Source: Deltaproteobacteria bacterium (lineage in GTDB: Bacteria > Bdellovibrionota > JACOXK01 > 2-02-FULL-40-11). From it: DNA of 8,076 nt. The stretch's first letter is position 1; the number at the start of each line of letters is the position of its first letter. The notes under the pieces were generated by a model. That model saw only the letters and a program-made list of their open reading frames with translations, had not been told where the DNA came from and searched no databases. This document shows, piece by piece, positions 1 through 5,715 of this stretch. A program made the position numbers and the translations under genes. The stretch lies in contig JACPST010000200.1 of NCBI GenBank assembly GCA_016193165.1, positions 1 through 8,076 on the forward strand, written 5' to 3'.

Positions 1-90
1 GGAGAAGGAAGTGAAGGCGGTGAGCAAGGAGGAGCGGGTTTAGAAGGTGGCCAGGCCGCCGGAGCGGGTTCAGAAGGTGGCGCGGGAGGA
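1..90 (+). repeat. Three tandem 30-bp (10-residue) repeats
   Basis: Codons 1-10, 11-20 and 21-30 read GEGSEGGEQG, GAGLEGGQAA and GAGSEGGAGG, with consensus G-[AE]-G-[SL]-E-G-G-x-x-x. At DNA level, positions 31-51 and 61-81 match at 20 of 21 bases, so units two and three are a recent duplication or are kept similar. The first unit is more diverged. The array touches the window edge and probably continues upstream. Confidence 0.8.
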
Positions 91-468
91 GAGATTTCTT
101 CTCGTCCCGGGATGACCGATTTAGACGAAGGATCTTCCAAGAGTCAAAACGTAGATATCGTCAGGGATGGAGGTGAAGGAGAATCTTCCTCCAGCGTTAT
201 TGCTTCAGGAGGCAAAGCTGCCAGAAGTTCTGAAGAGAGCGTCCCTTCTCAAGGACAAAAATCAGAAGGTAAAAAAGAAAAATCAGCCGCAGAGGAAGAT
301 AAAAGCGCTAAAGGACGAGGAATTCTCTATCAGGAAGGTCAAGAAGAAGAGGCCATTGGAGGGAGTCCATTTAATTGGATGAGGCTTATGATTATGATTC
401 TGATATTCATTGTTGTCGTCTTTATGGCGTTTGAAATCTATAAGTCTATTAAACTCAGTCGAAAATAA
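1..468 (+). CDS. Gly/Glu-rich protein with C-terminal membrane anchor (5' end missing)
   Basis: The frame is open from base 1, so the start lies outside the window; 155 residues are visible. The ATG at 112 is in frame, but the Gly-rich repeat continues upstream of it, so it is probably internal. Visible regions in order: three decapeptide repeats (residues 1-30); a long hydrophilic, probably disordered stretch rich in Ser, Glu, Lys and Gly (about 31-120); one strongly hydrophobic segment (about 126-146, rich in Ile, Met, Val and Phe); and a short basic tail ending KSIKLSRK. This suggests a single-pass protein anchored at its C-terminus with the basic tail probably cytoplasmic, unless an unseen N-terminal signal changes the topology. 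I do not recognise a family. The glycine bias recalls the secreted protein encoded at 1963-3093, but no sequence homology is visible between them. Coding status is supported by the codon-periodic repeat and the clear TM segment. Confidence 0.75.
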   Translation, partial: GEGSEGGEQGGAGLEGGQAAGAGSEGGAGGEISSRPGMTDLDEGSSKSQNVDIVRDGGEGESSSSVIASGGKAARSSEESVPSQGQKSEGKKEKSAAEEDKSAKGRGILYQEGQEEEAIGGSPFNWMRLMIMILIFIVVVFMAFEIYKSIKLSRK

Positions 469-472
469 AAAA

Positions 473-578
473 AATTGTGGTGGAAGTAATGTTTTTAGTC
501 CAAAGGGACGAATTGAGGAAGGGGCCTCAAGGGGGGGAAAGAAAGACTAAAAACATTACTTTAAATTCCACCATCATT
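473..578. repeat. Long imperfect inverted repeat, potential 106-nt hairpin
   Basis: Positions 478-500 are exactly complementary to 545-573, apart from a six-base insertion (tttaaa, 560-565) in the right arm. The core arm is gtaatgtttttagtc (486-500) against 545-559, and the outer arm is tggtggaa (478-485) against ttccacca (566-573). Weaker pairing continues to 473/578. The 44-nt purine-rich loop contains a second small hairpin, ttgagg (513-518) with cctcaa (525-530). It begins five bases after the stop codon at 466-468, so it may end or stabilise that transcript. No clear U-tract follows, so a classical intrinsic terminator is not evident. It could also be a dispersed repeat or a small structured RNA. 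Confidence 0.7.
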
Positions 579-775
579 CTTAGAAACCTACCTTTGTATA
601 AGAGCAAAGAACGTGCCATAAAAATTGATATGTAAATTCAACATGTTATTATTTAACGCGATTAACAAGAGACATTTTTTGTTACTGAAAATATAAGAAT
701 ATCACAGTTAACCTATTGATTTTACATTTAAAAATGTTTAAGTCGTTATTTCTTGGGCAGAGTGCCGATCATTGT

Positions 776-792
776 TGATTAAAAATTAATCA
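776..792. promoter_or_regulatory. Perfect palindrome next to candidate promoter (possible operator)
   Basis: The sequence tgattaa-aaa-ttaatca is a perfect 7-bp inverted repeat around a 3-base centre. It ends one base before the candidate -35 hexamer at 793-798, a typical place for a dimeric regulator to bind. Chance AT-rich symmetry in a low-GC spacer is a real alternative. Confidence 0.3.
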
Positions 793-822
793 TTGCTAGA
801 GCACCATCTATGAAATTATAAC
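793..822 (+). promoter_or_regulatory. Candidate sigma70-type promoter for the barrel gene
   Basis: ttgcta (793-798; 4 of 6 matches to TTGACA) and tataac (817-822; 5 of 6 to TATAAT) are 18 bp apart. Transcription from here would start near 829 and leave a leader of about 200 nt before the ATG at 1032. Similar matches arise by chance in AT-rich DNA, so this is tentative. Confidence 0.3.
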
Positions 823-1031
823 TATATGAAATTACATAATAAATTAGATTTATTTCTCTGAACATGGAAAATATTTACACATGTCATAAGTGTCGTTTTA
901 AAGGACAATATAGGGAGATAATTATAAAACTACTAGTAATTTCAATAAGTTATAAAATACGCCTCTGTTCGGCACACATTTTGCTCTTAGCTTCAATCGC
1001 CTAACAAAGGGCCAATAAAGGGGGAAGACAC

Positions 1032-1844
1032 ATGAAACAAAAAGAGTTTAAACAAAAATTCTTGGGAGTCCTTGCAGGGACGGCATTTTTATTTACTGCC
1101 TATATTGCAGAGGCAGAAGAGTCCACGCCAATAGAAATGCCTGCGCAAGGAGAAATAACCAAAAAAGAGGCACCTGAAGAAGTTATTTCAGGAGTGATGA
1201 GTAAGAATCCATTGAGTTTGCGTGTGACACCCGCATTTGGTGTGATGGGAGCGATTGATGAAAATCCTTATTTAATCAATAAATATTCCGCAGGATTTTC
1301 AGCAGAAATTCCTCTGTCTTCAAATGTTTCGATCGAAGGTGTCTTTCGCTATGCCACATTTAATATTACCAAAGATGTGCTTCTTCAAAGCCGGGTGATT
1401 AGAAATTATAACTTTGATACGATGAGTGCTTTTTCTCCATTAGGAAGCTTAAGTGATCCCATTGGCGCGGACCATGTTGGAGAAATGAGACAAATTGCTG
1501 TGGGTGGAAACATTAAATATGAACTTTTTCCGGATTCTATTATGACACCTTTTATCGGAGGGGGTATTAGCTACTTTAATAACGAGTATACGACAAATCG
1601 GATCGTCAAAATTACACTTCCTCAAAGCGTGTACGGGGCTTGCGCGATTGGGGGGATGAAACTGAAACTTTCTCGTGAAGTAGCTTTAATAGGTCGAACG
1701 GAAGTGGGTTCTCTGCTCAATAACAAAAATGGCCGAATCATTTGGGGGCCAAATGGAGCAGGAGCCAGTGTGTATGACAATCGAAACTTCCGTTCGTATG
1801 ACAAGTATTGGGTTGCGATGGCCGGAATTAGTTTTGGAATGTAA
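1032..1844 (+). CDS. Predicted outer-membrane beta-barrel protein
   Basis: 270 residues. The ATG has a strong ribosome site (aaggggga, about 1018-1025) just upstream. Residues 1-28 form a Sec signal peptide: a Lys-rich start, a hydrophobic core and a signal-peptidase I site after AEA (26-28). A short acidic/Pro-rich linker (about 29-58) follows. From residue 60 to the end, amphipathic stretches alternate with Gly-rich turns, as in small outer-membrane barrels; candidate strands lie near 61-72, 84-94, 98-110, 151-165, 171-182, 199-211, 215-226 and 259-269, which would give about eight strands. The C-terminus is ISFGM; the penultimate aromatic pattern is like barrel C-termini, but the last residue is Met rather than Phe. 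The gene stands alone between a long spacer and a strong terminator, so it is probably monocistronic. The exact role (adhesin, porin or structural) cannot be told. Confidence 0.8.
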   Translation: MKQKEFKQKFLGVLAGTAFLFTAYIAEAEESTPIEMPAQGEITKKEAPEEVISGVMSKNPLSLRVTPAFGVMGAIDENPYLINKYSAGFSAEIPLSSNVSIEGVFRYATFNITKDVLLQSRVIRNYNFDTMSAFSPLGSLSDPIGADHVGEMRQIAVGGNIKYELFPDSIMTPFIGGGISYFNNEYTTNRIVKITLPQSVYGACAIGGMKLKLSREVALIGRTEVGSLLNNKNGRIIWGPNGAGASVYDNRNFRSYDKYWVAMAGISFGM

Positions 1845-1850
1845 GAAAAT

Positions 1851-1874
1851 CCATTGAACATCGTTGTTCAGTGG
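1851..1874 (+). other. Small hairpin preceding the terminator
   Basis: ccattgaac (1851-1859) pairs with gttcagtgg (1866-1874), with one G-U pair and a six-base loop. It sits seven bases after the barrel gene's stop codon and one base before the terminator stem, giving two stacked hairpins in the 3' untranslated region. It may protect the mRNA 3' end. Confidence 0.5.
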
Positions 1875-1875
1875 T

Positions 1876-1923
1876 AAACAGGTAGCGTGGATTTTAGGGG
1901 GGTAAGCGCTACCTGTTTTTTTT
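1876..1923 (+). terminator. Rho-independent terminator of the barrel gene
   Basis: aaacaggtagcg (1876-1887) pairs perfectly with cgctacctgttt (1907-1918) across a 19-nt loop. The stem runs directly into a run of eight Ts (1916-1923). This separates the barrel gene from the operon beginning at 1963. Confidence 0.9.
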
Positions 1924-1926
1924 ACA

Positions 1927-1955
1927 TTGACAGACTGGTAAATCTTTTTTAAACA
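1927..1955 (+). promoter_or_regulatory. Candidate promoter for the 1963-5670 operon
   Basis: A perfect TTGACA (1927-1932) lies just after the terminator. At 17 bp spacing the -10 would be taaaca (1950-1955), a weak match to TATAAT. Transcription would then begin around 1961-1963, at or next to the GTG start codon. The location after a terminator and before a five-gene unit supports a promoter; the poor -10 lowers confidence. Confidence 0.45.
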
Positions 1956-1962
1956 CCTGCCT

Positions 1963-3093
1963 GTGAAATGCGTAGTTTTAAGTTGTCTTTTAAGTTTTTT
2001 GGTTTTGCTCTCTAGCGTTTCTTTTTCCGAAGAGCGTGCTTCTCTCATCATCCAAAAAAATACAGAAGTTTCTTTGGCGTCTCTACTATCGCCTATTTTA
2101 GATTCTGCAACAGGAACGGCGACATTTTATATTAGCCAGCTTTATTTAGGAGAGGGAGCCAAGCTCTATCTCAGCCGGCCTGTGACGATTGATGCCAAAA
2201 AGATTATTTTAAAACAGAAAAGCGCCATTCATACGCTGGGGAATTCTTTAACGATTAAAACGGATGTGTTTGATGCTCTGAACTTTCAAACTCCAGGGTT
2301 AAATTTATCAGAAGACCAACGCCAGCAACTCATGGGACGAATCGATACACGACATAAGGAAGAAAAACACCATGGGAAAGAGGGAGAATCCAGGAGCGCG
2401 GCAGGCCATGGAAAAAATGCGGAATGGAGAAGAGGAGATCCCCCTCCCGGGTATTATCCTCTTGGGGTAATTATCGAGGACGCTCAAATGGGTTTTCAGG
2501 GTGAGGCAGGAGGAAATGGTCAGGAGGGTAGAAAGAGTGGCGATTTAACTCTTTATGTAAAGAAATTTATGGGAGGATATTTTGATACCAGAGGGGGCGA
2601 TGGAGGAGGTGGTGGCAAAGGAGGCAGAGGAGGAAATGGAGGCCGTGGTTTTAGCCATCCCAGTAATGGCGAAAATTTTGACAGCGCGATTTGGAACAAT
2701 GGAGGATCTCAATATCAATTTTTTTGCAATGGAGGTAGAGGCGGAGATGGTGGAAGAGGAGGGGATGGCGGAGCAGGTGGGAAAGGAGGCAATGTCTCTA
2801 TTTTCTATGAGCAAAATTTTTCTTCTTCTGATGAGAGATCATTTTTTATTTTCAATGAAGGCGGCAAAGGCGGTAAAGGTAGAGAGGGAGGTGGGGCAGG
2901 AGAGGGCGGAGCTCCAGGCAGCGTGCCTGTAGGGGGCAGGGGGCGACGATATGAGGATCCAGAGCGGCATCAGACAAGCTTTTGGTTTGATGGAAAAGAA
3001 GGTCCAAAGGGCGCCATGGGGGTTTATGGTGAAAGAGGGAGAGATGGGGCACAGGGGGCGCGTGATGTACGAAAATATGATCCTCAAAATTAG
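1963..3093 (+). CDS. Secreted polyglycine/collagen-like protein
   Basis: 376 residues from a GTG start with no visible Shine-Dalgarno site. Residues 1-22 look like a signal peptide with probable cleavage after the SFS before EERAS. Residues about 27-105 are beta-rich (alternating hydrophobics, e.g. TATFYISQLYLG and SLTIKTDVF), suggesting a beta-helix or sandwich. A polar, His/Lys/Pro-rich linker spans about 118-165. The rest carries glycine-periodic segments: Gly-X-Y at 177-189, Gly-Gly-X arrays at 211-229, 257-276 and 300-319, and eight uninterrupted Gly-X-Y triplets at 344-367. The Gly arrays alternate with beta-like stretches such as GDLTLYVKKF and NVSIFYEQNF. Such Gly-Gly-X arrays are known to form polyglycine-II helices in some phage adhesins and antifreeze proteins; that fold here is inference. 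It leads a unit with two lipoproteins and a SurA-like chaperone, consistent with a surface structural protein. I do not recognise a named family. Confidence 0.8.
   Translation: MKCVVLSCLLSFLVLLSSVSFSEERASLIIQKNTEVSLASLLSPILDSATGTATFYISQLYLGEGAKLYLSRPVTIDAKKIILKQKSAIHTLGNSLTIKTDVFDALNFQTPGLNLSEDQRQQLMGRIDTRHKEEKHHGKEGESRSAAGHGKNAEWRRGDPPPGYYPLGVIIEDAQMGFQGEAGGNGQEGRKSGDLTLYVKKFMGGYFDTRGGDGGGGGKGGRGGNGGRGFSHPSNGENFDSAIWNNGGSQYQFFCNGGRGGDGGRGGDGGAGGKGGNVSIFYEQNFSSSDERSFFIFNEGGKGGKGREGGGAGEGGAPGSVPVGGRGRRYEDPERHQTSFWFDGKEGPKGAMGVYGERGRDGAQGARDVRKYDPQN
2491..2919 (+). repeat. Glycine-periodic arrays (Gly-X-Y, then three Gly-Gly-X blocks)
   Basis: Blocks inside the gene at 1963: 2491-2529 (four Gly-X-Y triplets), 2593-2649 (Gly every third residue, mostly Gly-Gly-X with X = D, K, R or N), 2731-2790 (seven Gly-Gly-X triplets) and 2860-2919 (with one phase slip). 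Variable residues are mainly charged or polar (K, R, D, N, E). The purine-rich codons create long spurious open frames on both strands. Confidence 0.85.
2992..3063 (+). repeat. Collagen-like segment, eight Gly-X-Y triplets
   Basis: Residues 344-367 of the 1963 product read GKE GPK GAM GVY GER GRD and then GAQ and GAR, with no interruption. It contains GPK, GER and GRD triplets typical of bacterial collagens, but only one proline, and it is short for a stable triple helix by itself. The segment lies close to the protein's C-terminus. Confidence 0.8.
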
Positions 3094-3472
3094 CATTTTA
3101 GCTCTCCTCTTATTTTCCGCCTGTGGTTCAGAGGATGAGAAAAATACAAAAACAGAGCAAGGCTTAGTGTTAGATTTAAAGTATCCCGAGGTGTTTATGA
3201 CGTTGAGTGACTCCGGGAAGAAAAAGTTTGAAGAAGAGGTGGTTTTTTATCAATTTACGTTTAGTGGCAATTTTTCACAAAAAACAAAAGAGCCACTCGA
3301 TAGAAAAGAATATAGCCGCTATGTGTTTAGCGATATTCCTTTTGATGAGCAATTGATGATTCATGTAGAGGCTCTAGACTCTGCCAAACAAAGAGTGTGT
3401 CATGGCGAACAAGGTGTGCGGTATGTTTCTGGCGGCCCCGCCTATGCGACGATTCCCCTGACATGTCCTTAA
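3065..3472 (+). CDS. Small predicted lipoprotein, beta-sandwich-like
   Basis: 135 residues from the ATG at 3065, which has a well placed ribosome site (aggggg, about 3052-3057). A second in-frame ATG at 3077 would give 131 residues and a cleaner signal peptide. The open frame extends upstream to 2951, but that part only mirrors the Gly-rich gene in another frame. The signal peptide (ILKISILALLLFSAC) ends in a lipobox-like FSAC, making Cys20 the probable lipidated residue, followed by an acidic, polar linker. The body (about 33-135) is beta-rich and its end (YVFSDIPFDEQLMIHVEALD, then a Gly-rich turn and alternating hydrophobics) resembles Ig-like or carboxypeptidase-regulatory-like sandwiches. 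Cys112 and Cys134 could form a disulfide. It overlaps the upstream gene by 29 nt, implying coupled translation. Function unknown. Confidence 0.75.
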   Translation: MYENMILKISILALLLFSACGSEDEKNTKTEQGLVLDLKYPEVFMTLSDSGKKKFEEEVVFYQFTFSGNFSQKTKEPLDRKEYSRYVFSDIPFDEQLMIHVEALDSAKQRVCHGEQGVRYVSGGPAYATIPLTCP

Positions 3473-3483
3473 AGAGAGGTTTT

Positions 3484-4575
3484 ATGAAACAACAGTGGAA
3501 AATTTATTTTTTAATGATTCTTGTGAGTCTCTCCTTAGGCTGCTTTGAAAAAGCATCCCAGAGTCCAAGCCCTTCTTCCCTATTGCGAGAGGATCAAGAG
3601 TCTCCGGTGATTTCTCTGATTCCGGCTCAACCTTTGACCTTTATCCAATCTGTGGCGGATTGGGAAGACTCCTCTTCCTTTTTACCTTCTTTTGAGGTGA
3701 GGGCGGAAGATTCCGATACCGCGGCGAAATACGTACGCCTTTTTTATTATATTTATGCCGAAGGCCAAAGACTACAGGATTCCTCTTTTGAGGAAGTAAA
3801 ACTTGAGTCCTACCAGGGCACAATCCATGTGACGAAGAAAAATATAGCTCCAGCTTCGACTGCTTTTGTGGGGACTAAAAACTTTATTTTGCGTCTCAAA
3901 GCCACGGATGGGACAAATTCCCCTGTTTTGAAAGAAGTCCCTTTTTCTATTTCTAATACTCAGATAGCGGTGGCGGTTGAAGTCGATTCCTCTGAGATTG
4001 ATCTGGCTTTGTTAGGATCCTCAGATTTCGAGGTGGCGCTCTCTGAGTTTCCTCAAAGAAAGCCTTTTCCTTTTGTTTATAGTACGCTTCTTCTTCGGCC
4101 CAAGTCTTCAGTCCCAATTGTGATTCAAGTAGATTTTGAAGGGTATTTGGACAATGAGGTTCAACGCGGACAACAGCAGTGGCAGGAAGATGTATTAGAG
4201 CGAACCACAGTAGGCGATGTGGAACGGTGGTCTAAAGCTCCCGTAATCTTAGAAGTAAAAGAGCTTAAAGAAAATGGGGAACTGATTGACGCTAAGATCA
4301 AAAAACTTCCCAATGAGAAAGTGGGGTATCTTTTGCCCAATGATAAAGGAGGCTTGGTTTTAGTTTTTAAAACTGAAGCTATGTTTAGAGAGTTTCCGTT
4401 GGACATGCGAGCGGTGAGTTCCGATCTCAGGGTGGATCAGGTAAAGCTCCAAGGCAAACTTAAAATTTTATCTTCCCCAGACAATATGGGATCTCTTTTT
4501 TACTCAGATTCTCAAAACTGGGCAGATATTACTCCTGCTGATCCTTTTCCGCTTCTAAAAGTAGTATCCAAGTAG
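3484..4575 (+). CDS. Predicted lipoprotein of unknown function
   Basis: 363 residues from the ATG at 3484, chosen because a good ribosome site (agagagg, about 3473-3479) precedes it and a signal peptide begins there; an upstream in-frame ATG at 3397 lies inside the preceding gene. Residues 1-20 are a basic start plus hydrophobic core ending SLSLGC, an imperfect lipobox with Cys20 probably lipidated. A Ser/Pro-rich linker follows (about 24-40). Residues about 65-160 look like a beta-sandwich (SFEVRAEDSD ... LRLKATDGTNSPVLKEVPFSI), like cadherin or fibronectin-III modules. Residues about 160-363 are also beta-rich with no domain I can name. No Cys remains after Cys20. It follows the small lipoprotein by 11 nt, and both may be anchored partners of the secreted Gly-rich protein. 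Partner and role are inferred from context only. Confidence 0.78.
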   Translation: MKQQWKIYFLMILVSLSLGCFEKASQSPSPSSLLREDQESPVISLIPAQPLTFIQSVADWEDSSSFLPSFEVRAEDSDTAAKYVRLFYYIYAEGQRLQDSSFEEVKLESYQGTIHVTKKNIAPASTAFVGTKNFILRLKATDGTNSPVLKEVPFSISNTQIAVAVEVDSSEIDLALLGSSDFEVALSEFPQRKPFPFVYSTLLLRPKSSVPIVIQVDFEGYLDNEVQRGQQQWQEDVLERTTVGDVERWSKAPVILEVKELKENGELIDAKIKKLPNEKVGYLLPNDKGGLVLVFKTEAMFREFPLDMRAVSSDLRVDQVKLQGKLKILSSPDNMGSLFYSDSQNWADITPADPFPLLKVVSK

Positions 4576-4588
4576 TATCATATAAAGC

Positions 4589-5218
4589 ATGCCAAAAAAG
4601 AAGCTCATCATTTTAGCCCTTTTGGGGGCTCTTACGGCATCCACCGCTCGGGCTGAATTGTGGAATAAGGTCATTGCGACGTTTGATGATGAGGTGTTGA
4701 CCTATTGGGAAATCAAACGTGAAATGACTGTTGAAAGAATGAAGCAAGGCCAAAATATCTCTCAAGCCATTTCTCCAGATCAACTCAAAGAGATGACGAA
4801 AAAAGTTATGATTGAAAAACTTGTGTTTCGGGAGGCGCAAAGTTTTGGAGTGACTTCGCTTTCCCAAAAAGAGAAAAATCTCCTTTTTCAAAAATTTCAA
4901 AATAAATTTGGTTCGGCTTTTGCCGCGCGCGGCTTTGAGTTTAAAAAGTTTATGTCCGATGATCAGTGGTCTGAAGAAGAGCTTAAAGATGTTTTAAGCC
5001 GCTCAGTTGTGGTCGAGCGTTTCATTAAAGACAAAATTCTTTCAGCCTATATTTATGTAACGGGGGAAGAGATTAAAGCATTTCAAAAAAGAAGTCAGGG
5101 CTCCCTCACGTTCAAGCAAGCCAAAGAGGCGTTGATTAAAATAAGACTTCAAGAAAATTTAAAAGACTGGATTGAAAATATTAAGCGCCGTAGTCGTATT
5201 AAAACGTTGTGGGACTAA
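4589..5218 (+). CDS. SurA-like periplasmic chaperone lacking the PPIase domain
   Basis: 209 residues. Residues 1-22 form a Sec signal peptide with an AxA-type site (TARA, then ELWNKV). The mature start, NKVIATFDDEVLTYWEIKRE (26-45), matches the beginning of SurA-type proteins (a VVAVVNDEVIT-like strand then helix). Residues 62-165 are helical, with the typical KKVMIEKLVFREA helix, and the protein closes with a C-terminal helix and strand (LKDWIENIKRRSRIKTLWD) as in SurA, where N- and C-terminal parts form one chaperone module. The parvulin PPIase domains of full SurA (over 400 residues in E. coli) are absent, so it probably binds unfolded outer-membrane or secreted proteins without isomerase activity. 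It begins 13 nt after the lipoprotein gene with only a weak ribosome site (ataaag) and overlaps rimI by 10 nt. Likely clients include the products of the genes just upstream. Confidence 0.75.
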   Translation: MPKKKLIILALLGALTASTARAELWNKVIATFDDEVLTYWEIKREMTVERMKQGQNISQAISPDQLKEMTKKVMIEKLVFREAQSFGVTSLSQKEKNLLFQKFQNKFGSAFAARGFEFKKFMSDDQWSEEELKDVLSRSVVVERFIKDKILSAYIYVTGEEIKAFQKRSQGSLTFKQAKEALIKIRLQENLKDWIENIKRRSRIKTLWD

Positions 5219-5670
5219 GCATCCACATTGTTCGAGCTCAGATCGAAGACTTGCCCAAGATTGATGTTCTTGAAAAGCAATCCTTTCCGGATCCTTGGAG
5301 TTTGGCTTTATTTGAGGAACTTTTAGAGAACCCTTCTCAGAATCTTTATGTCGCGCGAAAAGAAAAAGATATAGTGGGTTATGTGGCTTTTTGGAAAATT
5401 TTAGATGAAGTGCACATTTTAAATTTATGCGTGGCGCCCGGCCAGCGGAGAGAAGGCATTGGGAGTCAACTGCTTCAATTTTGTTTAAATCAATATTCTA
5501 CGGAAGAGGTTTCTCTTTTTTCTTTAGAGGTTCGTCAAAGTAATAGGGCTGCCCAGAGCCTCTATCAAAAATTTGGCTTTGAAATCAAAACGATACGCAA
5601 GAACTATTATCCCAATCATGAAAATGCGCTGATTATGATGAGGCCAAATTCCCCTTGCATGGCTTCTTAA
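5209..5670 (+). CDS. rimI: RimI-type ribosomal-protein/N-terminal acetyltransferase
   Basis: 153 residues, a complete GNAT-fold enzyme of about the usual RimI size. RimI transfers acetyl from acetyl-CoA to the alpha-amino group of ribosomal protein bS18 in E. coli and probably other cytoplasmic proteins. The FPDPWS motif (26-31) lines up with the FPWS of E. coli RimI. The acetyl-CoA motif is QRREGIG (79-85). LEVRQSN (106-112) carries Glu107 and SLYQKFGF carries Tyr119, which align with the catalytic pair Glu103 and Tyr115 of E. coli. RKNYYP (130-135) is another RimI hallmark. The GTG start at 5209 overlaps the SurA-like gene by 10 nt and has no clear ribosome site, so translation is probably coupled. 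A general GNAT annotation is the fallback, but motif agreement with RimI is strong. Confidence 0.85.
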   Translation: MGLSIHIVRAQIEDLPKIDVLEKQSFPDPWSLALFEELLENPSQNLYVARKEKDIVGYVAFWKILDEVHILNLCVAPGQRREGIGSQLLQFCLNQYSTEEVSLFSLEVRQSNRAAQSLYQKFGFEIKTIRKNYYPNHENALIMMRPNSPCMAS

Positions 5671-5715
5671 GATTTGCTATTACCGAACTGCTTAGTTTGG
5701 TTTTTTATTAAAGAG

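Larger units (their letters stand above)
579..1031. other. AT-rich non-coding intergenic region
   Basis: I see no supported gene on either strand, no tRNA-like arms and no recognised RNA family here. The region is clearly more AT-rich than the flanking genes. It holds the palindrome at 776-792, a candidate promoter at 793-822, a short hairpin-like acatttaaaaatgt (724-737), a direct repeat tatgaaatta (809-818 and 825-834), and two copies of ttataaaa (922-929 and 950-957), either of which could resemble a -10 element but without a convincing -35. It presumably contains the control region of the barrel gene at 1032. Confidence 0.6.

Noticed and set aside
167..382. 71-codon open frame inside the first gene
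   Set aside because: It is an alternative-frame shadow of the Gly/Glu-rich gene, with no domain and no ribosome site beyond general purine richness.
579..1031. Possible tRNA or known riboswitch in the AT-rich spacer
   Set aside because: No T-arm, acceptor pairing or recognisable aptamer core could be found by eye.
1968..2015. ATG at 1968 as the start of the Gly-rich gene
   Set aside because: It is in a different frame and meets a stop after 15 codons.
1622..2051. Minus-strand open frames across the barrel gene's end and the terminator
   Set aside because: One would run through the terminator hairpin and the next gene's start; neither has a recognisable product.
2593..2919. Glycine arrays as a CRISPR or DNA-level tandem repeat
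   Set aside because: Units are degenerate at DNA level, have no spacers and are explained by codon-level Gly periodicity.
2951..3064. Longer version of the small lipoprotein starting at 2951
   Set aside because: The extra residues are an off-frame reading of the collagen-like segment, and the lipoprotein signal begins at 3065 or 3077.
2545..3096. Several long open frames on the minus strand and in another + frame (2582-2932) across the Gly-rich gene
   Set aside because: They arise from purine-rich Gly codons, give low-complexity Ser/Glu/Met-rich products and have no ribosome sites; the frame starting at 1963 has the signal peptide and Gly periodicity.
3397..3483. Longer version of the second lipoprotein starting at 3397
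   Set aside because: It lies inside the preceding gene in another frame and would bury the lipoprotein signal peptide; the ATG at 3484 has a good ribosome site.
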